A DNA stretch of 64,000 nucleotides from Ecdyonurus torrentis (GCA_949318235.1 OX439136.1:1142419-1206418), one strand, 5' to 3'. Shown: positions 36,874 through 49,393, counted from the first letter of the stretch. Made by a program: numbers and translations. The notes: generated from the letters alone by a model not told the origin.

Positions 36874-39663
36874 TTAAAGGAACATTTTTGAGAGCTCTAA
36901 TTTAAAAGATTTATACGTATTTTTGCAACATAATTCACTAGTTAGTTTGTTCCATAATCTTGTACCTTTGGAAGTGAAAGATTCAACCTTAGAATTTGGC
37001 ATTTGCAAATAAAACTCATGTGATCTAGTGTTGCGTGAATGTACTGAGCTCATTAAAGTAAACATGCGCTTAAGATAATTAGGTTGACATGTACGTAATA
37101 TTTTATAAACAAAACAGATTAAATTAAATTCTCTGCGCTCACCTATGCGCATCCAATTTAGTTGTTTATAATAGTCAGACACGTGATCAAATTTCCTTAA
37201 ATTAAAAACATAACGAACACATGCATTGAGAAGTTTGTCAAGTTTAGCTTCATTTTCACAGGTAACATTACAAAAGACCACATCACAATAGTCAAAATGA
37301 GGGATAACCAATGAGTTTACAAGCTTAATTCTTGTATTAAGAGGAGTATCACGTCTAAATTTATACAGCTAGTTTAAAGCACCATAAACCTTCTGCGAAA
37401 CTGAGACAATTTGTCTGTTCCAGGACAATGTACTATCCATAAAAATACCCAAATTCTTAACATTGTGTGAGAATTCAATATTTATACCATTTAATACAGG
37501 ATAGCTAACCTCAATTTCCGCAAGTTTTTTCATCATACCCTTGGTCCCAAAAATTATTGCTTGCGTTTTGCTAGCATTGAGCTGTAAACCATGCATAATA
37601 GACCATGTAAATATTGCGGCAAGATCATTATTAATTTTGTTAATAGCATCATTAATACTATTTAGAGTTGTTTTAATATAAATTTGAGTATCATCAGCAT
37701 ACATATGGCATTTACAATGTTTTAAACAGTCAGGTATGTCGTAAGCGTAAAGGGCAAAAAGTAGCGGTGACAGGGAACTGCCTTGAGGTAAACTACACAC
37801 ATTGATAGGTTCTGAAATATTTTTATTATTACCCAACACTTTTTGGCTTCTATCACTTAAATAAGATTTAAACCAGGCTATACAAGAATCAGAGAAATTC
37901 ATGCTTTTCAATTTAGATAATAAAATTTCAGGGACCACCGAATCAAAAGCTTTAGAGAAGTCCAAAAGAAGCAATATAGTGTACTCCTTAGTTTCAAATG
38001 CAGTCATAATATCATTTGTTATTTTGAGTAAGGCAGTACAACAACTATGTTTCTTCCGAAAGCCAGATTGAAATTCATGTAATAAATTATTATCCTCTAC
38101 ATAACAAGTGACTTGTTCACATACAATTTTTTCTAACGCTTTTGATATGACACACAATAGACTGATAGGGCGTACATCACAGATTTCTTTTACTACACTT
38201 TTCTTTGGCAAAGGTATGATAAGCGCTTCTTTCCATAAACGAGGAAAAACACCATTTTGTAAAGAAAAATTGAAAATGTGTGTAAGTGAAGGCAACAAAA
38301 TATCGATAATAGGTTTTAGCATTTTAATAGCAATGCCATCGACACCTTGAGATTCAGATGCAATAGCTAAAATGGTGTTTTTAATTTTAATAGGCTCAAT
38401 GAACTTAAAGTATAATTTTTCACCTTTATTTGATATATCACGATTGGCATACTGAGCTGAAACTTTGCGTATTTCGTCATCACTAATGTTAATTTTATTA
38501 GTAAATGATTTGTTTAAATCATTAACATCGAAATTAATAGCCGATTCTTTGGATTTAACCAGACCAAGAGATTTCAAATTTTTCCACATGGCTGAGGCAT
38601 TAGATTTGATAGTTAATTTAGTGTGCAAAAATTTACGTAAAGAGTTGCGTATCATTTGCTTAACTTTGTTTCTAATATTACGAAAATGAAGAAAATCATA
38701 CTTAGATTTAGTTTTATGACATTTGACACGCAACTTATCACGTTTCTTCATCATTTGCTTAATATCATCAGCAATCCACGGCAGCCTTGGTTTACAAACT
38801 CTGATCGATTTAAGAGGCGCGTGATTATCATACAACTTAATAAGAAAGTTATTGAACATGAGCACTTTATCATTAATACTATACTCAAACATTATATTAT
38901 GCCACTGAATATTAAACGCATCTTCAACAAGGTTTTCATAATTAATTTTAGAGTAGTCGCGGAATGTAATAAATTTTGGTTTTGGTGTGGGTACTGATAA
39001 AGGATATATAGCGTATACAATATCATGATTACAGACTCCATTAAGGTTTCCATACTCAGTTACATTCACATCATTTTTAGTGACAATTACATCTAGGGAT
39101 GAATGACACAAAAGGTTGGTTTTCCTGCTAACATAATGATACGTGTCTCTTATAGGGAGAAATTGCAAGTTTAAACCAGAGATAGTGTCCTTTAGATTAC
39201 ATGCCTGAGTATCATTATTATTTAAATTTACATTCCAGTCTCCAGTTAGAAAAACATGATCATAACCTGGTAATAGGGCTTCTAATTCATTCAAGAATAA
39301 TTTAGATGAGTCACCCTCAGGTGGGCGATAAAAGCAGCCTAAAAGACATTTAATGTTCTTAAAACTAAATTGCAAAAATATGAACTCATTGCTATTACAC
39401 ACGTTGCTATCAGAAACTTTAATTACTTTGACATCAAATTTTTTATGAATATACACAGCTACACCACCCCCTTTTTGTGAAGTTTTCCTGTCATTTCGAA
39501 ATAAGTTATATTCATTTATTTCATAGCTTACATTAGAATCAATTTCCTTTAACCAAGTTTCAGAGATACAAACAATATCAAACTTCGACTCATTAAAAAG
39601 AATTTTTATTTCAATAATGTTGCTCTTAAGCGATTGAGCATTTAAATGGCAAATTTTTAGCAT
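36874..39663 (-). pseudogene. LINE ORF2: APE endonuclease and reverse transcriptase, one in-frame stop
   Basis: The frame is open from ATG at 39663 to the stop at 36874 except for one TAG at 37371-37369 (codon 765). The frame is the same before and after it. Endonuclease motifs: LNAQS (7-11), SETWL (34-38), GDWNVN (141-146), SSLDVI (188-193) and CNHD (211-214). Reverse transcriptase: RPISLL (498-503), DFSKAFD (568-574), LPQGSSLSPLLF (625-636) and catalytic YADD (655-658). After the TAG the usual C-terminal region follows: PHFDYCDVVF, LNWMRIGERREFNL and a LWNKL segment. The protein nicks the target and primes cDNA synthesis from element RNA. A single stop after the RT domain means this copy is young or was recently active in trans. 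Confidence 0.92.
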
Positions 39664-39782
39664 ATCGTGAAACTTGAGACATAAATTTTTAATGGAAAAT
39701 ATTGTATCACTGTTTTTAGTTTTAAACTTATTTATTTTTGCAACACATTTTTTGAATTTTGATTTAGAAATATTTTTCGGTA

Positions 39783-40772
39783 TTACAGAGGTCTCTGCCG
39801 GGACCCTTTGCCTTTTAATCCCCCCGGCCGGGGGGCAGCTCCGTTTCCCGACCCCTTACTTGTGACACTGCTGAGACTGTCACTACGTTCCAGCGATATA
39901 GGCTCTTTAATCAAATCAGTTAAATTTTTAGAGATCAGTTGATCATAAGATATTTTTTGATCATTGATCAAAAGAAAGTGCCTAAATTTTTTAACATTTT
40001 TAACTCCTAAGTTTTTAGCCTCAACAAATTTTTTATGTATTGTAGATTTTTGTTCTCGAGCCTTTACAGTAAGATCATCAGATATACTAAATTCTGTGTC
40101 TTTTAAGAGCGAGACATTTTTAAATAGTTGCATTTTATTCCTGAGATGAACTAGAGATAAGAGAATAGGACGATTTCCACTTTTGTTACCAAGTCTTTTA
40201 CACAAATTAATATCGTTGAGACATAAATCTACATGTAAATTTGTTTTGCAAAAATCTATAATAGTATTATATGTATTTTCATTATCATCGCCATCAACAG
40301 ACAAAGCAGGTATGTTAAAAAACAGTACATTATTTTTCCTATTATTATCCTCCAAAACATCAATTTTAGCTTCCAGGCCTGAAATAGTTTTATTTGCGTT
40401 AGAGAGTTCAACTTGAAGATTGGTGACCATGTCTCGCAAACCTGAAACTTCTTTGGTAAGTTCATTAATGGAACTATTTACCTTACTGATAGAATCAGTA
40501 ACTGCAAGTGTTGTATTTGCTGAAGCAGCTGTAATCAAGTTTGCTATGGCATCTAAAGTTACTTCAGGAGGGGTGGGGGGTCCAGGGTTCCTCTCAACAC
40601 AAGCACTGGTAAGTAAGACTGTTAAAATACAAGACAAAATACAAATTTGAATGAACATAGGACCATTATTTTTAGTTTTAGAACGAAGTTTCCCTCTATT
40701 TCTAACGTTGCCACCAGAGAAAAGTCCAATTCTGGCTCTCCAATTAGAAAGAAAATCCCCCATTATAGTCAA
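39783..40772 (-). CDS. LINE ORF1: coiled-coil RNA-binding protein with an N-terminal 2A-like motif
   Basis: 329 residues, intact. Residues 1-38 are basic, 39-57 hydrophobic (MFIQICILSCILTVLLTSA), then CVERNPGP at 58-65. The last four residues NPGP preceded by V-E-x match the 2A ribosome-skipping signature D-V/I-E-x-N-P-G-P, with Cys where Asp is usual. Skipping would cut between G64 and P65. A heptad-like coiled coil spans about 92-145. A segment starting NNVLFFNIP (147-155) through RPILLSL, LFKN and ISDDLT resembles the RRM/C-terminal RNA-binding part of LINE ORF1 proteins. The C-terminus is Gly/Arg/Lys-rich. 2A-like sequences are documented in non-LTR elements of several animals. Activity here is inferred. 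Confidence 0.88.
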   Translation of the reverse strand: MTIMGDFLSNWRARIGLFSGGNVRNRGKLRSKTKNNGPMFIQICILSCILTVLLTSACVERNPGPPTPPEVTLDAIANLITAASANTTLAVTDSISKVNSSINELTKEVSGLRDMVTNLQVELSNANKTISGLEAKIDVLEDNNRKNNVLFFNIPALSVDGDDNENTYNTIIDFCKTNLHVDLCLNDINLCKRLGNKSGNRPILLSLVHLRNKMQLFKNVSLLKDTEFSISDDLTVKAREQKSTIHKKFVEAKNLGVKNVKKFRHFLLINDQKISYDQLISKNLTDLIKEPISLERSDSLSSVTSKGSGNGAAPRPGGLKGKGSRQRPL

Positions 40773-41257
40773 AAATCAATCCAATTGGTTAATCAATAAA
40801 GATTATAATCACTCAGAATAAATATGTATACAAAGTTCCTCTAAAAGTCCAGCCACATATACTTTGTCCAAACCTCCTGGCAATTAGGCAACTTTTTAAG
40901 CAGCTGAGCAAGGCAGTCAGTATAACTCACAGGCGCCAAAACATCCAAGCCGCCTGGCTAGTACACAACTTGTCTAGCAGCGGTGCCCAAGGTCAGTATG
41001 CCTCTTTGTCCAATAAGGTACCAATATAAGACTCCAGATGGCGGCACAAGCCGATATGCAAAAAGAGAAAAAGGTGTGGCGAGCAAAATGCCGTCTATTA
41101 AAAATGAACAAAACAGAAATATCACCTCAAAGCGTGTAGGAGCTTGCAGGCCGACTAGATCAGAACGTAGATTGAATATTCGTAGCATTCATGAGCATTC
41201 ATTGTATTCATGAGCAACCAAATGGTGGCTCATAAAAATGAGTGTAACCGGTCCATA

Positions 41258-41650
<393 letters not shown>

Positions 41651-41825
41651 TGTTAACATATTTATAGTTATTTACTTTAGTTTTATATAAAAAATAAAAT
41701 ATGTACATATTTGGATCCTATGCCCATTGGATACTGTTGTCAATGTTGTCATTGGGCATTTTATAAACATTTTTTAACATTGTTCAATGGATCCTAAAAT
41801 CCTTGGACTCTGCTGACATATATTA

Positions 41826-42647
41826 TATATTTATTTATTTAATTTTAATTTTTATTTATATTTAATTATTTAATATTTAATTCAGACGGTATTACATTTC
41901 AACTAAAAAAGTGACAGTATCAAACGTAATATGAAATTCTTTATTAAATTATTGTTTTTTTTTGTTGTTTGTACCATTTTTTTATTGTTTTCATTAAGCT
42001 GCAAGCATTTTAATAAGTATTTTGGGCAATTTCATAACCCAAAATAAGATAATATAATTTGAAAAGCAGATACTGTAAATAAATAAAATTTTATCGGGTT
42101 TATGATTCAATCATTTTATTTAAAAATGCGTTACAAATTGGTTACATTTTTTATAAAAATTATAAGTTTACTTTGAATATATAGTTACTATTTGCATAAA
42201 GAACAGGTAATTTAAAACCCTTTGTAATCAAAAAAAGAACTTGTACATTTAAAATATGCAACACTTTGGTTTTTGTTCTTCAACAGAGTTTTGCTTTCTA
42301 ATTGTAGGTAGAAACATTATATAATATGCAAATAATTTTTAAAAATACCAAGCCTCTAAAATTGAAATGCAACAATTTTCTATGGTTTCTGAACAAAGTT
42401 GCTTTCTAATTTTAAGTGCCAATCAAAGCTAAAATTATTTTATTTAAATAAATACCTATTATACTGATACCTATAATAATGTATTTTCAAAAAACATTAT
42501 ACCTAAAATTTAAAATTAACCTAGAAATTAAAAGTTAATTGAAAGTAAAAATTAAAGATGTGAAATATTTTTTAACTATGGAGGTAAAAAAATATTAGAT
42601 TTCTCACAAAGAGGCGTATATAGTCCAAGATAGTATTAAACTTATTT
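41826..42647. other. No gene seen
   Basis: AT-rich. Two partly similar blocks (CAACAGAGTTTTGCTTTCTA near 42282 and GAACAAAGTTGCTTTCTAAT near 42388) suggest an old local duplication. Nothing else. Confidence 0.4.
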
Positions 42648-42655
42648 CCGAGATG

Positions 42656-43813
42656 CAGTCTTGGGTTCGATACCCAACATTTCTATAACGATAACGATAC
42701 TATATACTATATTCTAGCCTCACACTATAATGATAACGATATCGATACTTTTTATTTTTTTGAAACTATAACGATAATTTCACGATAACGATACTATTTT
42801 TTCCAAATTTTTAGTAACATCATATATGTATTTTTTTTAATTATAGAATAGTAATAAGAATGATAAAATTGCACTGATAAGTTGTACTGTACGTTTAAGA
42901 TTTTATATAACATACTTTGCATATTTGCAACTTTGTATAATAGATAAAAACAGAATCGGTGCGAAGAGACATGTTATGACTTAAAAATTACTTCTAATAT
43001 AAACTCAAAACTTTTATAGACTTTTTATTGCAATTTTTGTTAAGGAAATATAATTACAAATAAATCTATAATAGCAAATCCATTTAGATATATATCAACA
43101 CTTATACTATACAATAGTGTATTTAAAATTTTTACTTTAAACTCAGGCAATATAACAAAAACACTATGGACATACTAACTGGATGTCAATCAACTTGGCG
43201 CCGCGGCAAATTTCATTGATTTGAGCAATGTAATTCTTATTATTTAAAAAAAAAAAAAAAAGGGGGAAATACTATATAAAAGCAATTGAACAATGAAAAG
43301 AAAACGTATAATATATTAATCCTAGAAGCCGTTCTTCTTCTTTTTTTCATTTCTTTTCTTTTTAATATATATTTCGGCAAAGATTATAAAAATGTAACTG
43401 TATTTGTTTTATATTTTATATAAAGTGATTCCTAGAAAATTTATTTTTAGTATTTTCCAAACAATATGTTTATAGAAGACAGTTTTGTGCGTATTGTCTA
43501 CTGACTATCTGTGAGCAGGTGTTGATATTATTCTGTATCTGCTATTCATAATCATACTCTGTACCTGGTTTTTCTCTTTTTCTTGTTTTTTATGCACTTT
43601 TTATGCATTTATTTTATGCATTATTATTATTTTTCATTCTCTGAGTGAGTAAATTTTTAAAAGTATCGTTATCGAAATTGACGATAATCGTAGTAATAAA
43701 TATTAATCTATATAACTATAACGATAGTTTTTGCAAAAGTGTTAATCTATATTCTATACTATATCTATAACGAACTATAGTTATCGTGTTTTCGATAATC
43801 GACCCCAAGACTG
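42656..43813. mobile_element. Non-autonomous hAT-type element with an 8-bp target duplication
   Basis: Ends are CAGTCTTGGGTTCGATA and TAATCGACCCCAAGACTG. The exact 8-bp duplication CCGAGATG lies at 42648-42655 and 43814-43821. Clusters of ATAACGATA/TATCGTTAT motifs lie within about 130 bp of both ends. The interior of about 870 bp is AT-rich with no transposase frame. hAT assignment rests on the 8-bp duplication and CAG...CTG ends. Confidence 0.92.
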
Positions 43814-43909
43814 CCGAGATGCTTGCATATTAATTTTTTAAATATTTGTTCAAAGCTTTAGGCAACAACAACAACATAAACTTGAAGAAGAAGAAAAAAA
43901 ATAACAAGG

Positions 43910-44213
43910 AATGGAAAGGAAAGGAAAGGAAAGGAAAGGAAAGGAAAGGAAAGGAAAGGAAAGGAAAGGAAAGGAAAGGAAAGGAAAGGAAAGGAAAGGA
44001 AAGGAAAGGAAAGGAAAGGAAAGGAAAGGAAAGGAAAGGAAAGGAAAGGAAAGGAAAGGAAAGGAAAGGAAAGGAAAGGAAAAGGAAAGGAAAGGAAAGG
44101 AAAGGAAAGGAAAGGAAAGGAAAGGAAAGGAAAGGAAAGGAAAGGAAAGGAAAGGAAAGGAAAGGAAAGGAAAGGAAAGGCAAGGAAAGGAAAGGAAAGG
44201 AAAGGAAAGGAAA
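43910..44213. repeat. (GGAAA)n satellite
   Basis: About 60 pentamer copies with one phase break (an extra A near 44081) and one G-to-C change (GGCAAGG near 44179). Purine on one strand throughout. The long KERKG and FLSFP frames are its translations. Confidence 0.97.
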
Positions 44214-44431
44214 GGGTTACTATGAGTTTTTTTTTTTTTTTTTTAGAGTCGCAAAGATTGCAAGTATTATTAAATTATATGTAGAACAGGAAAAGAAGCA
44301 TTTTACTAAAAATCCGGACTCTATAGCATAATATATAGCATATTATAGCATATTTTATACAAGCTAAAATAAATATTGCATTGCATTTTTTTTCTTGGAC
44401 AATGTGCTTAAAATTTAAAGTATACTGGCTG

Positions 44432-44624
44432 TTATAGTTGCTCAGTGACCCAGTCGGGATAACCGAGATGCGTGTTCTTTATCTCCTTGTATGTCTTCAC
44501 AACGATTCGAGTCCCACGTTGGACGTACATGGAAGCCTGACGATGCAACCAAAGTGAGACGAGAAACGTCGTGAAGACAACAAGGAGAAAAACAACACCG
44601 GCGACGGTTATCCCAACAGGATTA
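44432..44624 (-). CDS. Terminal exon of an unidentified membrane protein gene
   Basis: Acceptor TTTCTCTAATCTCAG, then an open frame entering in phase 2: NPVGITVAGVVFLLVVFTTF, LVSLWLHRQASMYVQRGTR, IVVKTYKEIKNTHLGYPDWV, TEQL, stop at 44432. Residues about 4-25 form one strong hydrophobic segment followed by a positively charged HRQ...QRGTR stretch, as in a single-pass protein with a cytoplasmic C-terminus. Base composition is clearly richer in G and C than the flanks and codons are mixed, both signs of real coding sequence. No family recognised. Earlier exons should lie at higher coordinates, but none was identified in this window. It could instead be the only coding exon, with ATG at 44659 (75 residues). 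Confidence 0.6.
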
Positions 44625-45010
44625 CTGAGATTAGAGAAACTCACATAAAATATATACATCTAACCGTGAAAGCCTGTACACCAATATTATATTATATAAA
44701 AATATACTATGTTCTTTGCAAATGATAGGATGCAAATTTTAATAAATAAGAAATAAAATTTCTTATTGACAGGCAGTTCATAATATACTAACATAATTAT
44801 CTTCAAGCTTTCGTCTTAACAATATAATACTGATAAAAAAAATTGTATTAGTCGTAAGGGGTTCCAGAAAAAGAAATAGCAGTACAAAATTTATGATTCT
44901 TATGGAGAATAGTTTTAAATTGCAGGGTCAAATAATAAAAAATAAAAAAATCTAAATTTGAATCGCATACAGCATGCAGTATAAAATATGCATTAACTGT
45001 CAATACTTTA
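44625..45010. other. No gene seen
   Basis: AT-rich DNA upstream (minus strand) of the terminal exon. No second exon recognised. Confidence 0.35.
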
Positions 45011-45014
45011 AATT

Positions 45015-46145
45015 TTGGAACCTAGGATGACTCGCTACATGGAAAACTCGCGACAGACAGTTAGTAACAGATTATTTGATACATGCGTATGTATGATATG
45101 CTAGTATGCTACTGGATTAAATTCGCGACCGGACAATTTGGGACAACGAATTATTCGCAACAGCAGAAAATTCGTAAAAGCGTATATTTATTTTGTGATC
45201 AGTGATTGACCACCCGAACTATTAAAATTGTAAATTATCATAAAGTTTAATACTATCATAAAGTTTATCATAATAAAGTAAATGAAAATTAACTTTTAAT
45301 TTTTATATAAATTTTGAATGGATGATTTGCTATGATTTTTTTTATTTGTTGCAACGTATAAGTGAAAACGATTTTTCCATATAAGAAATGCATTAAGAAT
45401 ATTTAAAATTATTGTAAATAGTTCGTTCATTGCAAGTGGTTCATTGTTAAAGTTATGTAAAATGTAATGTAAATAATGAGAAACACCATTACATAGGAAA
45501 CACTAAAAAAAATGGAGTATATTATAATTTTGTTGCATTTTAAAAGAGAGGATATTGTCCTGAATCAATATTATATACGAAACTTTTATTTTTTAGTTCA
45601 TTAATTTTTTTTTATTAATTTTTGAAAGTCACGAAATGACGTGATAGGCGTTAGCTTTTTCCTATGGCCACATACCACCCGTGACGTCATTTTTCAATTT
45701 TCCAAAATTAATTAAAAATACTTAATGATAATTAGAAATTTGAATATCTACTGATGCAAAAAGAAGTTCTTTTTTAGAATATAAAATAAAATTACCCACT
45801 TTTTTTTTTTTTTTTTTTGTTAGTCATTGCATCGCCTCATTTTGTTGCAATGTACTGTATTTGTCTATTTCAACATTATTCATTAAACACACGCGCATAG
45901 TAAAAATGTTAATTTATAAATTCAATTTTAATCCCTATATTAACATTTTTTTAATTATATAGCTGATCAGTGATCAGTTATATAGGTAATAAGAGATTTT
46001 GTCCACTGTAGCAAATCGTCCGTTGTTGCAAATTGTCCGTTCGCCAACCATCCGCATTAGCAAATTGTCGTCTCTCGAATTGTCAGTCACGAATCCTCGA
46101 TCCTTTTAACGAATCGTCCGGTTAATTTGGCTTACGATCAGTCAA
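45015..46145. repeat. Degenerate element with repeated CGAAT/TTGTCCG motifs at both ends
   Basis: The left end (45020-45180) has AACTCGCGACAGACAG, AATTCGCGACCGGACAATTT and ATTCGCAACAGCAGAAAATT. The right end (45995-46145) has AAATCGTCCGTTGTTGCAAA, TTGTCCGTTCGC and ACGAATCGTCCGG. The two ends are loosely complementary, suggesting an old foldback element with subterminal repeats. A small inverted repeat with TGACGTCA (45682-45689) lies at about 45600-45720. Confidence 0.45.
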
Positions 46146-46609
46146 TTTTTAATTATTTAAAAAAAATCCTAAATGAAGTATTTTATTCATATTTTTTAAT
46201 ATAAAGTGATGTCAATTTTTCCTATATATTTTAGTGGTGATTATAATATAATAAGTGGCAAGTTTAAATTGTCGTCCAGCAAGATATTGTTATTCACCCT
46301 AATGTTAGACTGACCACAAAATACTCGTAATATAGGTGCGCCCCGTTATTGTCGTATAGAACTTTCAGGTAAAATTTATAAAAGTCCAAATTTACCGTAA
46401 TTAAACAATAGAGCACGAATCGCCACATTTCACTTAAAGACAATGTTAACTTTGCCCATAGTTAAAAAAATTTATTTTAAATTATTACTGCATATTACAT
46501 GGTATACATAAAGACTGAAAGCTCTACGGTTGATAATATAATAAGATATATACGTATTTTGGAAGTTTTGTGGTTTAATCGTTTTTTTTTATATTATAGT
46601 TTATGCTGT

Positions 46610-46644
<35 letters not shown>

Positions 46645-48464
46645 TAATTGAGCAAGCCCATATTCAGCACAATTTGTTGCAAGTAGCATAGTGTATGATG
46701 TTCTTCTAAATAAGTAAAATACGAACCATAATTATTATGTCGTATATATAGCATAATTATTTATGTTGTTCTAAATTTTTTATCATTATCTATAGATAGC
46801 GTATACGCTATAATGATATAAATGCAGCAGAAGCATAAATTACGTAATTAATTCTTTCCGTGTGTAATAATATCAAAATAAAACAAATATACCGATAATA
46901 TGGCATAATTAGCAAATCTACTCTGTGTTGCTATTTTAATATGTTATATAAACATTTATGCTGTTCAGAATATTTTTATGTTCTACGGGTAAATATTATT
47001 TAATAATGCATAAGTTATGTTGTTTTTATCATATTATAATAAGATCGAATAAGATTCGAATGTTGCATGGCTAGTATAGTTATCTCATAAAGTTGTTAAT
47101 TATTTTGGGATAATTTGTCCCACAATTTTTTGTTGTGAAAAGAACAATTGTAACGTAATTTATGCTGCATTTATATCGTAGCCTAAATGTTATACATAAT
47201 GGGAACAGGATAAATAATTATGTTAATTATATAGACAATATTGGATATAATTTTATATTATGCAACTTATGACTTTTATCTTTCATACGATAATATTTTT
47301 ATTTTATGTATTTGGTAATGTATTCAATAATATATTATTCTATTATAAATTCTATTATGTATATTATCCTCATATTTGTATCTTATAATTAATGTACTGT
47401 ACTGTGTGTACCATATACCATAATGTATTGATGGACAAATAAATTGTCTGATTTTGGTTAACAATTTAACTAAACTAAAAAAAAAATAAGAAAAAATAAA
47501 AAAGGATTATCATAGCATAACATAAACTTCTTCCACTCCCCAATTTTGAAACATTTCTTTATAGAATATTATATTATATTTGGTTTTCTGCAGCATATAC
47601 TAAAAAAAAAATAAAAAAATAAAAAAAATGATAGCTATATAGAATTGAATATATAAATCTGCGCCGTATGATAAAAAAAAACTTTTTTCATAAACTACTT
47701 TGCTAAGCAGCATTATAACTCCAAAATTGTTAGGTATGCTATATATGGCATATATGCAGCCTAATCAATTATACCTAATTAATTAAGTTTACATTCTTTA
47801 TCTAAATTTAATTTCTGGCAATTTTCATAAAAAGGGCTCAAGATTATCACTATTATCAGACTGCATAATGAAAAATAATCAATCAGTCAATAACTTATAA
47901 AGAAAATTTGGGACTATTTATTTATTGTTTTGGTTTTACTGTTATAATATAATGTTACTTATTTTTTATGTATTTATTAAATACATAATACGTGTACAAG
48001 AAATGTTGTTACAAATTTCTCCTCTTTGAATACATAACAGTATAAATATATTATAAACAATTTACAGAATGATATAAATATATAGTATCGGATAATTCAA
48101 ATTTGATTAGACGTAGTCTTTGAATTGTGTTCTAAAATTTCAATTACAAGAGTTAACGAATTAAAAAATACAATACTAAATTATGATTGTAAAGCTTAAA
48201 AAAAAAAAAAAAATCAACGTTTCAAAACTTTAGCGCTATTATGTAATAAATATGGTTATAAATATTAAGATGGTTATTTTATTAAAATTTAAAAATATTT
48301 ATTATTTTTTATATGTAAGTCTATAAATAATTATTTAATGAAAATAAATATTCAAATTTCTTTTAATTTGAGTATCAAAACTAAATTTATTTGAATATTA
48401 ATTAATAATAATAAAAATAAATCGATATTAAAATAACAAAATTAAACAACCTGCCCGTTTAATC
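46146..48464. other. No gene seen
   Basis: Strongly AT-rich. Poly(A) run at about 46609-46640. Loosely repeated ATAATTTATG(C)TG-type motifs at about 46740-47200, also present near 26130-26230, may be the remains of one repeat family. No coding signal. Confidence 0.4.
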
Positions 48465-48630
48465 AACTGCTCGTAGGATCCAATTTGCTGAGTTGCCAAG
48501 TATGTATTTTTACCTTTAATACCTGCCCACATCCCTACCTGCGCCACCCTAGAAATCCTTCGCCCCTCCTACTTTTGGATCGTATGAGCCTTGGAGACTA
48601 TAATCAATGGATCGAACGTTACGACCTCAT
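48465..48630 (-). repeat. Dispersed family H, copy 2
   Basis: Reverse complement, read from the (TA)n tract: TGAGGTCGTAACGTTCGATC, AGTCTCCAAGGCTCATACGA, TCCAAAAGTAGG, TAGGGATGTGGGCAGG and ACGAGCAGTTGATTAAACG. It matches copy 1 at 41491 in order. Confidence 0.65.
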
Positions 48631-48643
48631 ATATATATATATT

Positions 48644-48731
<88 letters not shown>

Positions 48732-48945
48732 CTTCCGCGTCAAAATAGAGTATCTGCACTTTCCACCAGCGTGGCGAACGGAGTATCTGCAGTTTCCACA
48801 CAGCATGGTGCGTGGACTAGCGGCCATTTACTTTACATTGCAGATACTCCACGGTGGAAAGTGCAGATGCTCCATTCGCCGCGCTGGTGGGAAGTGCAGA
48901 TACTCTATTTTGACGCGGAAGCATCGATATATATATATATATAAT
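48631..48945. mobile_element. Family G foldback element 2 with (TA)n on both sides
   Basis: Core 48727-48926 is bounded by CGATGCTTCCGCGTCAAAAT and its complement ATTTTGACGCGGAAGCATCG. Arms repeat GAGTATCTGCACTTTCCACC, also internally (AGTATCTGCAGTTTCCAC). A long (TA)n lies to the left (48631-48726) and a short one to the right. It shares the end sequence with 24851-25062 but has a different interior. Confidence 0.85.
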
Positions 48946-49393
48946 ATGTGTATCGATATCAGTGTTACAAATTGCAAAATGGTCAACCAATTTTTTGAAA
49001 ATTTTAATTTTTTTTTTTAATTTTTTTTTTGCACAAATTCATAAACAAGTTCATATAAATTACATAATTACTTTTGATCGAAAAATCATGCTTTTGCTTC
49101 TGGTGAACTTTAAAATGAAAATTCATTATAAAAAGTTGCTGCCGCAGGATACTAATCATGTCAAAGGAATATAAACTTATGTCCTTGTATATTTTATATT
49201 CTTCCTTTGGTGCTTTAATTTCTCACGTTAAATGGATGTAAAAGTCGCAAGTCACGCCTTTTACAACGTCTAACTGCTTCTATAATTTTAAAGAATACTT
49301 CCATGCATTGTAAGCTAATTAGAAGAATTATTTGCTAATTATAAAAATCAAAACAAAACAAAATTATAATAAAACTAGAAGAAAAAAAGGATA
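48946..49393. other. No gene seen
   Basis: AT-rich DNA with short open frames lacking coding character. Confidence 0.4.

Larger units (their letters stand above)
36533..41190 (-). mobile_element. Nearly complete non-LTR retrotransposon (LINE, CR1/L2-like group)
   Basis: Minus-strand order: 5' UTR (about 41190-40773, less AT-rich than surroundings), ORF1 (40772-39783), a 119-bp gap, ORF2 (39663-36874), 3' UTR with an AATAAAG signal near 36555, and a short (ATTT)n tail at about 36556-36533. Short 3' tandem repeats in place of a long poly(A) are typical of the CR1/L2/Rex-type LINEs. The APE endonuclease, the reverse transcriptase and an ORF1 with a coiled coil fit this group. The exact 5' end and target duplication were not resolved. 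A (TA)n tract begins about 70 bp beyond the estimated 5' end. Confidence 0.9.

Noticed and set aside
37369..39663. ORF2 ending naturally at 37369 with a separate downstream ORF at 37311-36874
   Set aside because: Both parts are in the same frame and the downstream part is the usual LINE C-terminus, so a single stop codon splits one ORF.
43830..44331. Open frames of KERKG or FLSFP repeats, and PPSL frames at 49335-49868
   Set aside because: Translations of (GGAAA)n and (GGGA)n satellites.
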